DNA of 64,000 nt from Dipteris shenzhenensis (Eukaryota > Polypodiophyta > Polypodiopsida > Gleicheniales). Of the stretch, positions 22,801 through 33,525 are shown one piece after another (positions within the stretch are counted from its first letter, which is position 1; every line of letters starts with the position of its first letter). The position numbers and the translations under genes are program-made. The stretch lies in assembly GCA_047967505.1 (NCBI GenBank), contig CM106541.1; one strand, written 5' to 3'. The notes under the pieces were generated by a model. It was not told the DNA's origin and made no database searches. It was given only the letters and a program-made list of their open reading frames with translations.

Positions 22801-24617
22801 AGTTCAGGCCTCTGTTTTGGACAGTTTTGACAAGGTTGTGAGTGTGATGCTACATTAGATGCTACTTCAGCATTTCTAATGTTTTAAAGTGCTAAATAGC
22901 ATCAGTACAACTGTGGCTACACCTGGATTTGCTTGGAAAGCTTTCTTTTAGCTACCTCTGTGAAGCATGCAAGTGAAAGCATCATTGCTTTGTAGTATGA
23001 AATTTGATCACAAGTCTTTGCTACATTAAATGCTTATACTTTGAAGCTTTTCAATTGTTTTTCTAGCCTTGTAAGAGAGAAGACACTGCCCAATTCTTGG
23101 GTTAGACCCTCTCATGGCTACCATATTGAATATGGACAAGTTCAATGGTAAGGGCTTCCACACATGGAAGATGAAGGTCAAGTTTGCATTAATGAGGGAA
23201 AACCTCTGAGGGCTTGTCAAACTGGCTTCAACTTCTTCTTCAACAGCCTCCAATGCTGGAGAATCCTCAGCTCCGACACACCCAGCAAGAGATCCTGCTA
23301 GAGAGAAGAAAGCATATGGCATCATTGCTCTTGCTTTAGGAGATGACTATATTCATCACATCTCTGACTTAGAGTCTCCTTCAGAAGCTTGGCAGAAGCT
23401 TGACATTATTTTTTGTGCTAGCTCTCACATCTCAAAATTGTCACTTAAGATTGCTTTCTTTGATTTGAAGATGGTTAGTGGCACTCCTTTGGCTGCCCAT
23501 GTCAATTACATGCGGAGTCTCATGCCTCAACTTGCTTCTATCAACTCTCCTATCACTACAGATGATGCTATGGTAGTGTTGCTCAAGAGTATGCCTAAAG
23601 ATTATGATCATGTTGTGCTCTTCAAGAAGAAGAAAGGCACATGGAACTCCGGAAAGGCAATGACACAGCCTATGCCATAAAAATCCAGAAGGGCAAGTTT
23701 TCACCTTGCAATCATTGTGGGAAGATTAATCACCTCTCAAAAGACTGCTTCAAGATCAATCCATGCAAACACTATGGCAAAAACAATCATCATGAAAAGT
23801 TTTGTAGAGCCAAAAAGGAAGCAACTTCAAAGTCAGAAAATGCCAATCTACTTTCAGTTGATGTGCCTCCACAAGATGAGGCATCCCATGAAGATTATGC
23901 TTTATGAATCATCTCCATATATGCTCCAGATCTCTCTTTTTTATGTTGAGTCAAGGTACTTAGCCTGGATAGTCCTCCAAAATGAATGAAATAAACTATT
24001 GTGTTTTGTAAACAACTCTGGTCACCATATGATGTAGGCCATGTGTATGTGTTTTTTCTCCATGGTACCTCCTGCAGACATTGTGTGCATGTACATGCAG
24101 GGGAGATAACCATTGGAAGGTCTTTTGTATCCCTTTTGTTTACCTTACACCCATGGGAACCCTTGCTAGCTTGAGATCCTAGCCATTGATAGATCCATGA
24201 CCACCATGAGATGGCATGTGACACCTTGTGCTAGCTGTATCCTTGAATAGCCTGAGGCATTCCCTTGAGGGGAGGTATGTTGGGATATCTCAAGGTGTTC
24301 ACTCCATGCTTTCCTTTCAGTTTAACAACAAAATATGCTCTCACACATACACACCCACACATACTTGAGCATCCATTTATACAAAGTCTCTATACTGAGT
24401 TTCTGTCGGCACTCTGGAGGTGAAGGGCAGACTCAGCCATGACAAAGGCTAGCACTAAGGAGAAGGCTAATCAAACTAAAGCATATTGGAGCAGCCCGTA
24501 TCAAGTGAAAAAAAGAGGCCCTTTGAGAAAGTGGGGAAGGAAGCCCTTTGAGAAAGAGGGGAGGGAATCCGGGTGTGGTGTGGTATTGAGAGAGAGTGAG
24601 AGAGAGCGCACGCATGC

Positions 24618-24666
<49 letters not shown>

Positions 24667-27450
24667 AGCTGACCACCATAACAGTTTAGCCACTGTCCGT
24701 AGAAGTCTCCACAAGCCAAGTTCTAGACAAGGATGGGGAAAAATAGCGTTGAGGGCATCTGCTTCCCACAATTATCTTCAAAATATGCTCCACAAGTAGT
24801 CTTAAAGATCTTGTGGCTGCAAATTTAGAAGCTATGAGGAGTGCCATCCATTTCATCTATGAATCCCCCACAAAATGTACTACCCTCAACATAGAATATT
24901 TAATAAATTAAAATTTCATCGTCTTTCCTATTTTCATTGTTCACTTTGTGTTTTTTAAGGGTATGAAAACAGGTTATCCATTACATCCTCAAACTTTAAA
25001 TGAGCTAGACATAGTGCATAGGTTTTTGCTAAGGAAGGACTGTACAGACAAGTAAAGCATCCAAACTTTGAGGCTATTGGTGGAATCACCTGGAGAGTAC
25101 AACAAAATGCGACCAAAGTAAATGCAAACTAACTATTCAAGACAAAAGGATCAAACAGTTTGACAGTACCAACCTTCCAGCAGCACTGTGGACGGAAGAG
25201 CTTGAGATGGAGCTTATAAGAAAAAAATTGCATAGCAACTCTCATAATGGCACCTCTCCCACAACAAATAAAGGGACTGAATCTTGAGCAGGCCCACACT
25301 GGAAGCTCTAAGACTGTAAAAGGCAGGGCATATGAGTCACTTAGTCTTGCCTTGAGAGTGGATGTGCTCATCCAATTTCGGATCCACAGGGAATAAGCAA
25401 ATGGTGAAACAGATTCGGAGGGTTTTCCTTACACTTCTGGGATTTGCTTCTTTGGGAGACAAAAGCCCATGCGCGTGAGTGCCTCTCACCAGTTTGCAAG
25501 CACAGTATTCATCTGTTATACTACACCAATATTCTGGAATCATGCTCTATAAAAAAAATTTAAACACCAGGAATCTCACAAATCACAAAGCCAAAATCTT
25601 TGGAAAACTTGCACTCAACGTTTGCATGGATGTATAGTGCCTCCCTCAACAAACGTGCAATCTGCATGTATGATTTTCAATTAGCCTGCTGCTCTCATAA
25701 TTCGGATGTGTACAGCAATCTATATAGTATCTATTGATTCTTAGGTTGTTAACAGCCAAAGGCTCGACAAATAGAAGACAAACTTCCAGCAATCTTAGTT
25801 TTACTTCACTATTACAAAAACAGAGGTTTCAACTTTCTCCTCACATGTCTTGCAAAGGAGCCTAGTAAAAGAGTCCGCTCTCCCAATTACTTGCTCATCC
25901 TTGTGCATTTTTTGGATTGAGGAACCAAAATGAAATTAATCGTCCGGTTGACAAATTTGGTTTAATTTGTCTTATGGAGAAATTTGCAATACATTTAATG
26001 AGATTAGTTTAAATAGATAAGAAAGAGGACACCTTGAAGCTGCCCAAGTGTACTAAACGACATGGTAAGAACTATTTCAAATGAAGAGTCTTATCTTCCT
26101 ATCGTTCGACAGATTTGCATCAGTATGCCTCTCATTGCCAGGAGTACCAAAAAGTGAAAGTTCCATAGCAGCCTGGTTTGCTCCAGACCTTGAGATTTTA
26201 AAGCTGGATTTTGAATAGATCAGCATATATTTTATCCTTGATTTGCCGCTAGTGGAAAGGTTTCCGCATGATTCTGAGCAAACGTCAGCAAGTTTGTGAT
26301 GTTGATTCTGCAAACGCGCAATGGATGCTCAGAAGAACGAAATTGTTCATCGGATATTGGTATCCTATGCGTGGCATTCCCAAAGTCGTAGCATCACGCA
26401 CAATGGATAGCCAAATTGTTCATCGGATATTGGTATCGTAGGGCGTGGCATTCCCAAAGTCGTAGTATCACGCACAATGGATAGCCAAATTGTTCATCGG
26501 ATATTGGTATCGTAGGGCGTGGCATTCCCAAAGTCGTAGTATCACGCACAATGGATAGCCAAATTGTTCATCGGATATTGGTATCGTAGGGCGTGGCATT
26601 CTCAAAGTCATAGTATCACATAGAGACTCCAAGTTCACCAATATGTTTGGAGAGCTCCTTTTGACACTGTAGGCACATAGCTGAGATTTTTCAACGAAGA
26701 CAAATGGTCAGACGAGATCTACAACCAACTGGCATTTCATGTTGTGGGTTGTTGTGTTAGTGAGACATAGGCTTAGTGGGATCAATATATTCCTTTGGTG
26801 CAGGGGATTGAATGATACATTCATTCAGCACCTGTCCGCATTTGGCAAAAAGCTCAAGTCTCGTCTGACTGGGACTTCAAGGAAAGGTTTACATAGCTGC
26901 CCACATCATAGAGAGCTATTAACAGACCGATGTCTGTCGATGAAAAGATTCTCAAAGCATTGGAGGCCTAGCAGACTGAGCGATGTATCTGATTTTCTCA
27001 ATATCACTCTTTCTTGTGTTTTTCTCAGACACTCACTATTAACGAATTTCGACCTGACAATGCATTACGCTTCTTACCGATCCTAGAGCGCAAGTGGGTA
27101 TAACTCAGAGGTTTGGCGAAACGTGACGATCAGAGGTAGAAAGAATGGATGAAAGCTCTTGACAATTTCAGCACTCAAATTACCAACACAGAACACGCAA
27201 TGGAGAGGCTAGGCGGGACGAGACACAGCAGAGCGCGGGAGACGTTAGAGAAAGCCCAAAATGGCGTCCAAAAGAAATGAATGCAAGGGAGAGGCACCTT
27301 CCCAGAGTGCGAGAAGGTGATTTGTTCGCCGTATTGGAAGGACTGGATGGTGGGAAAGCCACCTTCACCGAGGCCAAGCCAGGAACCGAGCATGAAGGAG
27401 AGGGGGGCGAGGGCAGGGTGAAGAGGAGGAGGAGGAGGTTGAGCAGCCAT
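19828..27450 (-). CDS. Nitrobindin-like heme-binding protein, four exons
   Basis: Spliced minus-strand gene for a 162-residue protein like Arabidopsis At1g79260 (nitrobindin; UPF0678/THAP4 C-terminal beta-barrel), which binds ferric heme and nitric oxide. Exons: 27450-27298 (51 codons), 20526-20386 (47), 20301-20233 (23), 19953-19828 (41 plus stop); all junctions are phase 0. Exon 1 has LSFMLGSW, GFPTIQSFQYGEQITFSHSGK; exon 2 AYMQKTWKLASGEPMHAESGYW and IEVIIAQSTG; exon 3 ETVANASK; exon 4 LQPHLQAVLKK, where His152 matches the axial heme ligand. Acceptors end in AG (CATAG, TTGCAG, TTTGCAG); donors are GTGCCT, GTGCAG and GTACAA, the first weak. Length fits the family and no stop or shift is seen, so it is probably functional despite a 6.8-kb first intron. 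Confidence 0.93.
20900..21760. other. GC-rich block with LTR-like features in intron 1
   Basis: This stretch is clearly richer in G and C than its surroundings. It holds a TATA-like GGGTATTTATAGGGC near 21307-21321, a palindromic phrase AAGTCCCCAAATCAGGACTT (about 21016-21035) and no meaningful reading frame. It looks like a promoter-bearing solo LTR or other repeat, but I could not find TG..CA ends with a target-site duplication. Confidence 0.4.
21975..22262 (+). mobile_element. 5' LTR of gag-only Copia (288 bp)
   Basis: It runs from TGTTGGGATATC to TTTACCAACA and is followed at once by a tRNA-Met-type primer site, TGGTATCAAAGCC (22263-22275). It is preceded by AAATA (21970-21974), which recurs after the 3' LTR as a 5-bp target-site duplication. 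The orientation is opposite to the host gene. Confidence 0.92.
23114..23907 (+). pseudogene. Copia gag of the intronic element
   Basis: Ty1/Copia gag: MDKFNGKGFHTWKMKVKFALMREN near the start; a TGA at 23207 where the family normally has Trp; then UBN2-type text (AWQKLD, LSLKIAFFDLKMVSGTPLAAHVNYM, VVLLKSMPKDYDHV). A frameshift near 23630-23680 moves the frame, and two zinc knuckles follow: CNHCGKINHLSKDC (intact CCHC) and CKHYGKNNHHEKFC (second Cys changed to Tyr). The frame ends at 23907 with no protease, integrase or RT before the 3' LTR, so the element could move only with help from a relative. Confidence 0.85.
24278..24330 (+). mobile_element. Internally deleted 3' LTR (53 bp) with target-site duplication
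   Basis: After the polypurine tract TTGAGGGGAGG come the first 20 bases of the LTR (TGTTGGGATATCTCAAGGTG), joined directly to its last 33 bases (TTCACTCCATGC to AACAACA). About 235 bp are missing between GTGT words present at both ends of the lost segment. AAATA follows at 24331-24335, matching 21970-21974. Confidence 0.9.
24585..24664. repeat. (GA)n microsatellite
   Basis: A run of AG/GA dinucleotides, longest uninterrupted at 24627-24662, with an adjoining GCGCACGCATGCGCG segment. Open frames across it on both strands are artefacts of the repeat. Confidence 0.95.
26340..26625. repeat. 74-bp tandem array, about 3.9 copies
   Basis: AAATTGTTCATCGGATATTGG starts at 26340, 26413, 26487 and 26561. 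The two middle copies are nearly identical; the first carries CCTATGCG where the others read CGTAGGGCG, and the last decays after CATAGTATCAC. The array lies in intron 1 of the nitrobindin gene, about 700 bp from exon 1. Confidence 0.95.
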
Positions 27451-27466
27451 GGCGATGAAGGGCGAT

Positions 27467-27502
27467 TCTGCTGCTGATGATGATGATGATGATGATGATG
27501 AT
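27467..27502. repeat. (GAT)n microsatellite in the nitrobindin 5' leader
   Basis: CTGCTGCTGATGATG and further GAT units run directly upstream of the nitrobindin ATG. On the gene's strand this is a CAT/CAG repeat within the expected 5' UTR, starting about 17 bp before the start codon, so length variants could affect translation. Confidence 0.9.
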
Positions 27503-27589
27503 ACAGCAACAAGTAACAAGACCTGAGAATTAGGAGGAGAACGAGGAGTATTTGCCCAACAGGAAAAACTCCCTCTCACAATGCCTCTC

Positions 27590-28450
27590 ATTTCTTCCCC
27601 ATAAGCCTTGATTTCTTCTCCCATATCACTTCGTGGTGTGTGTGCGTGTGTTTTTTTTTTTCACTAAAAAAGTGTGTGTGTGTTTCTTTCACTCAAAAAT
27701 GTGTGTGTGTGTGTGTTGATTTCCCTTTCAACAACAACAACAAAAAAAAAAGGTGTGTTAATTTCCCTTTCTCATCTTGGGACCTCCTCACGTTGGTGAC
27801 ACCCACAAAGCTCCTGTGCTTTGGACCCTTCTCCCTAGTCTTCTTCATGACATGATATGACGCTTGTTGCACAATGAGAGGCGGTGACCACAGCCGATCA
27901 AACCGATAGGATGCGGGATTTTTTTAACAATGGGCAAGCAATGGGTCTTGATTTAGCTTAATAGTAAGACCTTGAGATTGCATACTAGATGTCTTGAGAT
28001 TCAAGTCCCCCCTTTACATGAAGTTTTGGAAGCTATCACTTTGACCATAGCTCAAGTGGGGAACTTTCACCTAAGAAATCAATTGAATTTCTATATTGAA
28101 AAAACAAAATCCCTTTCAATCACCTTTCTCCTTAGGCAAAGCTATATGTATAGAATAATTTGTTTTGAGATTAAGGCCTTTAGAATAAGTAGATGGAATT
28201 TATTGTAGGTAGGTAGGTATTGGTGGATAGTGATTACCTCAAAAGTCCAATGCCTTGATTTCTTCTCCCATGAATTCATAGTGATAGATTATTGGTGGAT
28301 AGTGATTATCTCAAAGCTCCAGCGCCTTGATTTCTTCTCCCATGACTTCATAGTGTTCATTTCTCTCTCTTACCATGGTGACACTTTCAAAACTCCAATG
28401 CCTTGAAGTCTTCTCCCTAGTCATGAAATGAGACTATTAGGATTGTTTTG
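27590..28450. repeat. Upstream region of nitrobindin with GT repeats and duplicated segments
   Basis: (GT)n tracts lie at 27636-27718. The phrase GCCTTGATTTCTTCTCCCAT occurs near 27606 (slightly altered), 28252 and 28328, and a variant (GCCTTGAAGTCTTCTCCCTAG) near 28400. TATTGGTGGATAGTGATTA at 28229 and 28290 shows a local tandem duplication of about 60-75 bp. These look like repeated copies of gene-upstream DNA. Confidence 0.7.
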
Positions 28451-31202
28451 GAAAGAATTCAAATTATATTAATTAGATTAACAAGGTGGCAATCCCGCTT
28501 TGGCCTTGCTTTTTGACTGCAATGTCATTATACTATGTTGACTATATGCATATAGATGTAAATCTAAATAATATATACCACTCGACACACGTTAAAGGTG
28601 TCATATTTCGCACAACCACACCTTATTACTCATTTTGGCTTTTAGTGTTTACAACATGCAACATGCAACATCCATGTTTTGTATAGATGTAGCTACCTTT
28701 CCAAGAAAATGTGCAAATTCTACTTCATCTTTTTCATGTGTGCCTTTGTCGAATCTCTGTTATCTCTGTGCACTTTGTGATTTCTAAGAGATGTCAAGAT
28801 TTTGAAAGGATTAAATCTTAGATCTCATAATTACTTTAATTTTGTGAATAAAATGCTAGTATGAAATGGCCTATGCAATATGCGAATCTAGTTCCTACAA
28901 TAGTGTGGTCGTTGGGTATGTTGCTCCAACATGGTCCAAATGACTTTCATACATTGTTATGGGTTCTTTAAATTGCAACTTGAAGTTTAAAATATTCATC
29001 ATATGTTGTGAGTTTTTTTTTTTGAGGAGTTTGTTGAGACATATCAATCTTGAATTATTATGATTGTTGCATTGTTTCAATTGTTTTTGTTATTATGTTG
29101 TGGACATATGAAATGAGCATATTATACATTTGAGATGGTGGTCTATAAATGTTGAAGACCGTTAACTACAATAGTTGTCAATGTCATTTGATGGATAGTG
29201 GCAACTCCGTAGAGCTAGGATTGTGCCTTTGAGCCAAATATGCCCTTTTTGATTGTAAAGAATGAGGAAAGAGAGTGGTGTAAAGCAATGACATTGCACA
29301 CACAAGCTGTGACAGCTCACTATCTAATATCTAGCAATAGCATATGAAAACATGGAGTGATGCATACCAATTGACAACCCCAATACCATAAGCTTTATTG
29401 CATCATGGATTTTTTTAAAGGAGTCAATAGCCCTAGTGTGTGATTCTTCTAAACAAATATTTGCTAAATAGAACTGGTGATAAGGATGGCTACATGCAAG
29501 CACACACAGCAACAGATTCTTTTGTATCAATATCAAAGGCATAGCCAGCACAACCTTGTGCAATACTGAGACATTCTTTTATAACCAAGACAATTAGTGG
29601 GGCTCAAAAAATAGAAAAAGGCTAGCATGCCTAAATTCTTTACATCATCCTACTTGCAACAACATATTGTTGTTGCATCCTCTCAAACATATCAGACTTT
29701 TGATGTAGCTCTAACTACAAATGAAAACAACATAGAAAGTTAAATTATATAAGCTTAAGTACATGACACAGGTGTAATTTTGAATAGTCTCACCTCCAAT
29801 TGAGGTATTGTCTCCTCAAAATTTAGAGCTTCTACATTGAATCCAATGTTGTGGTGATTTGCTTATAGCCTTGTGTAATACTTTGAGTCAGTGGCAAATC
29901 CACAACTAACAATGCCATCCATGTCACTTGCAACTTTGTCTGAACAGCTATCAAACCCACAACTAAAGATTTTATATGTCTCGCTTTCAACTTTTTCCTT
30001 GATTTTGGACATTTGCCAGCATATTCTCTTGGCACAACTTGTCTTTTTTGGCCGTGTTCATTGCACAAATGGTTGTGTCCACCTCCAAACTTACCTTGTT
30101 GAGTGTCACATTTGCAACATGCAACATAAACAATAGTTGACAAGATTGGGCATTGTGTAGGTCATGGATGGTGTGCCATACCCAAATGAGAAAATTGGGC
30201 AGATGAAGATCCTAGAGCTAGTAGAGTGTGGGAAATGGAATGTTGGCTCATTGCTCTTGTCCTATTTCCCTAGGGTCACTCCAAATCTAGGATGTTTTTA
30301 TCGAAGCTATGATTATATATTAATATAAAATATTGGCGAAAGTTTTCAAGCTCATTTTTGTAGTTTCACAATATTGGTAGAATGTAGTACTTTTTTATAT
30401 ATTTTCTTTTAAATTTTGAATGAATAAATGTAAACCCTAGCAAAACCTTGAATTTTTTTGCATAAAAGTTTCAAATCTTGGTGAATGTCTCAAACATTTA
30501 TTTTTATTAGGGCATACAAACTTTCGATGCCAATATAAAAGTTTAGCTTCTTAACGAAACTAACTTGAAAAAATCATCCATGCTCCAAATGTCTTCAACC
30601 ACTATTGTGCCTTCGAAGGGATCAACAAAAAGATTGTTCTTTTTTGGGAATCGTTTGATTTTGTGCTCTAGCTTGCTTTGTCTGTTGTTTGACTGTGCAC
30701 ACCATACTTTTTATGAGTTTGACCCAATTCACAATGTAAAATTCCTTTGTGGTGGCATTTCTTTCAGCCCTACAAATTGATTATTTGGGGGAGCCTCTCG
30801 ATAGGCTGGATAATGCAATCTACAACTTCTTATAAAGATCAGGGTCACCAATGTTTTTTTACTGCACTCTATATTCTCTTATCTTTCTAGGCTCACTAAA
30901 TATAGTAAGCCACTCCTATTCTAGGAGGTTCATGTCTGTGAGCTTTTATGGGTTCTAGGTAGCTATACTCAAGTAATAAAATTCATGATAATATCTAGTA
31001 GTATGATAGGACCTTCTTAGTTGAAGCTCAATTGGTGAGTGAGATATTTCTATGATTTAAGGGGTGACTAGCATAGAGACTAAGTGGCACCTAGGATAGC
31101 AAGCTAGATAAAGCAAGCAGGCACATAGGCTTGCTAGTTGAGAGAAAAGGAAAGAGGGAAAGCAAGCTAAGAGACAAGGAAAATGGAAAAGAAACAATTG
31201 AA
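28451..31202. other. AT-rich intergenic DNA, nothing recognised
   Basis: No coding similarity. A 103-codon minus-strand open frame (29832-30143) is Cys/Lys-rich at its start (CCKCDTQQGKFGGGHNHLC) but matches no family I know and shares its place with a plus-strand frame of similar length. Confidence 0.4.
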
Positions 31203-31275
31203 ACACACACACACGTGCGCGTGCGCACACACACAACACGCACGTGCATGTGCACGCACACACGCACACATATAG
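31203..31275. repeat. (AC)n / (CACG)n compound microsatellite
   Basis: Alternating AC, GC and CACG units, for example ACACACACACGTGCGCGTGC, extend for about 70 bp and lead into GAGAGA. Alternating purine-pyrimidine tracts of this kind can adopt Z-DNA. Confidence 0.95.
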
Positions 31276-32925
31276 AGACAGAGAGAGGAAAGTGGGGATG
31301 CAGTATAGAAAGCATAGCTAAGAAAAAAGGTTGGACGATTGACTTGCAAGAGAGAGGAGGTGGAAAGCGGGCAATCACAACTGAAGCACTGTGCCATGGT
31401 ATTTTGAAAGTATCACTATAGTAGTTGGACATCTGAAACATGCAAGGCGTCTACTAACCCATATGTCCCTAAATCCCACAAAGTTATATTTTACAAGAAC
31501 TCTTGAAAAGTGCTGAGAGTTCTTTTTAGCAAATTCTTTTAAGCATAAAATCCATACCAACCAAACATGCATACACCCATTGTCACCATTGCCTCCTATT
31601 GCACCACTTCTCTAATTGTCCTTTGATCAATGTTCACAGATGTGAGTCAACACATCAAAGACATGAAAGATGTATTAAGAAGATCTTTTAAGTTCATGCT
31701 TGCATTACATAAAGTTTAAGCTTTGAGAATTTCTTACATCACAGAAGATTTTTTCAAAACTTTCACCTCTACCCCAAGGAGTTTAGCACATGGGTTCAAT
31801 GAAGGGGTTATATCTTCTTGTGGAGTTATACAAAATATACATACATAAAGGGTGTAAGGGATACTTAATCCCTCTTTTTTTGAATCCATGTTCTATAGGG
31901 GTTTTTACTTACTAAAGACGTTGGGCCTCTATCCTCTAGCCTTTAGAGGAGAGCAGTTGTACCATTATATTATATTAAATAAGGGTGCAATACCATCCAT
32001 AATATGCTTCTATACACAAAGATATATATGTAGGAAAAATACAATAGAGAAAGGTGTAGGAAAAAATAAGGAAAGATATAGTTACTAACCATGCCATAAA
32101 TAAGCTTTTCCCCCCATTCAAAAGTGGGATTTCCTCACTTCTTCTATGTGAGATTTTGAGGCTTTGCAGTGCTATTAGTTCTTGTCAGGGGTTTTCATTA
32201 ATTCATCCTCACCTTCTTTTATCCATGCTCATGATAATAAGCATTTTTTACTAAATGTGACTATCATGTAGCATTTTAGATTACCTCCTTTTGATGTTTC
32301 AAACAACCTACCATTTTGTTTAGCACCCACCCCGAGTCAAAGGTGAGATGCTTAGGTATCAAAAACGTTGTGCAACCATTAGATGGCATTGTTATTTTTT
32401 TTCATTCAATTATGATCTGAAGTCCATCATGACTTGCTTGCATTCTACATAGCATAGTTATTGCATTCGTGAGTAATGCATTCCCAATTTCATCCCTAAT
32501 GAGGCACCCGTTGCCAACAATTGAATAGTGGATAGAAACTTCATCATCAGGGGGGACACCATCTCATCATGTAATCACTCACTAACACCCAATCCATATG
32601 AATGAGGTGTTTATACAACATTAGTGATGGCTTTGAGTGCCTAATGACTCTAGGATGCTTGTGATGGGGTATGAGATTAACATCACATGCTCTTAGACCT
32701 CTCATGCTCTTGATTTATATCTTGCATGGATTTCTCTTGCTCATAGGAGAAGATATTTCAAAGAATCTTTTGTACTCTATCAAGAACTAAAAACGTGTTC
32801 TTTGATCAACCACCCGTCCCTTCAACAAGAGGCTTGCAACAATCACTCCCCTCCACTAGATGCCATGCAAAAAAAATTGTGGAATTAAAACAAAGATAGA
32901 ATCCTCATGGGAAAGAGATTCTAAA
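31276..32925. other. Intergenic DNA, nothing recognised
   Basis: No gene-like frame, RNA gene or ordered repeat seen. Confidence 0.4.
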
Positions 32926-33121
32926 ACAAAGGGAGAAGAGGGATGAGGAGAAGGAGATGGGGATGAGAGAGATGAGGAGATGGAGAGATAAGGAGGGATG
33001 AGGAGATGGGGGAATTAGGAGGGATGGGGAGAAGATGGATGAGAAGAAGGGGAATGAGGTGGATGGCAGGAATGGAGAGAAGGGGGTTGAGGATAAGGGG
33101 GATGGGGAAAAGGGGGATGAG
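32926..33121. repeat. Purine-rich GGATGAGGAGA minisatellite, left block
   Basis: About 195 bp made almost only of G and A with regular GGATG(A/G)GGA units. A sister block lies at 33340-33525 on the other side of a Copia fragment. Long frames through it on either strand are low-complexity artefacts. Confidence 0.85.
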
Positions 33122-33310
33122 GAGAGCAAAAGATTCGGCCACATCGAATTCACAATGTTGAAGGAGATGCAAAAGCAAGGTATGGTTGCTCACTTACCTA
33201 CAATAGCAGAAATCAAAGAACCGTGTGAAGCTTGCATGATGGGCAAGTAGCAGAGAAAGGCATTCCCACAAGAAAGCAAGAATAGAGCAAATGCTCCTCT
33301 AGAGTTATGC
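33122..33310 (+). pseudogene. Copia pre-integrase fragment between two purine blocks
   Basis: Encodes RFGHIEFTMLKEMQKQGMV, HLPTI, PCEACMMGK, a stop at 33248, then QRKAFPQES and APLEL. This is the zinc-binding gag_pre-integrs region that opens the Copia integrase. It is about 190 bp long, lacks all other parts of the element, and is bounded on both sides by similar purine minisatellite sequence. Confidence 0.85.
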
Positions 33311-33339
33311 TCAGGGCAGCCCCTCTCTCATTTGATGAG

Positions 33340-33525
33340 CTAGTTGGGTTGTTGTTACAGGAAGAGGAGAGAGAAGGGGGATGGGGGATGGGGAGAAGAG
33401 GGATGAGGAGAATGGGGATTGGAAATGGAAAGAAGGAGGAATGGGAGAAGTGAGATGAGAGGGATTGGGAGAAAGGGGATGGAGGAAGAGGGATGGGAGA
33501 AGGGGATGGGTAGAAGGGGTGACAT
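33340..33525. repeat. Purine-rich GGGATGGGGAGA minisatellite, right block
   Basis: G/A-only units such as GGGATGGGGAGAAGAGGGATGAGGAG resemble the left block at 32926-33121. Confidence 0.85.

Larger units (their letters stand above)
20527..27297 (-). other. Giant first intron of the nitrobindin gene (6771 bp)
   Basis: The interval between exon 1 and exon 2 holds the gag-only Copia element (21975-24330), a GC-rich LTR-like block (20900-21760), a GA microsatellite and a 74-bp tandem array. The other two introns are 84 bp (20302-20385) and 279 bp (19954-20232). Removal needs a non-consensus donor (AAG then GTGCCT), which might lower splicing efficiency. Confidence 0.85.

Noticed and set aside
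24433-24771. Overlapping open frames of 67-112 codons around 24.4-24.8 kb
   Set aside because: They run through the (GA)n microsatellite and encode Ser-Leu or Arg-Glu repeats only.
27175-27624. 149-codon minus-strand frame as a complete gene
   Set aside because: Only the part from the ATG at 27450 to 27298 matches nitrobindin; the rest is 5' leader and intron sequence.
29832-30143. Cys/Lys-rich 103-codon minus-strand frame as a host gene
   Set aside because: No family match, no splice or promoter context, and an overlapping open frame of similar length on the other strand.
32905-33193. Pro/Ser/Leu-rich minus-strand frames of 82-90 codons
   Set aside because: Translation of a purine minisatellite; low complexity with no gene signals.
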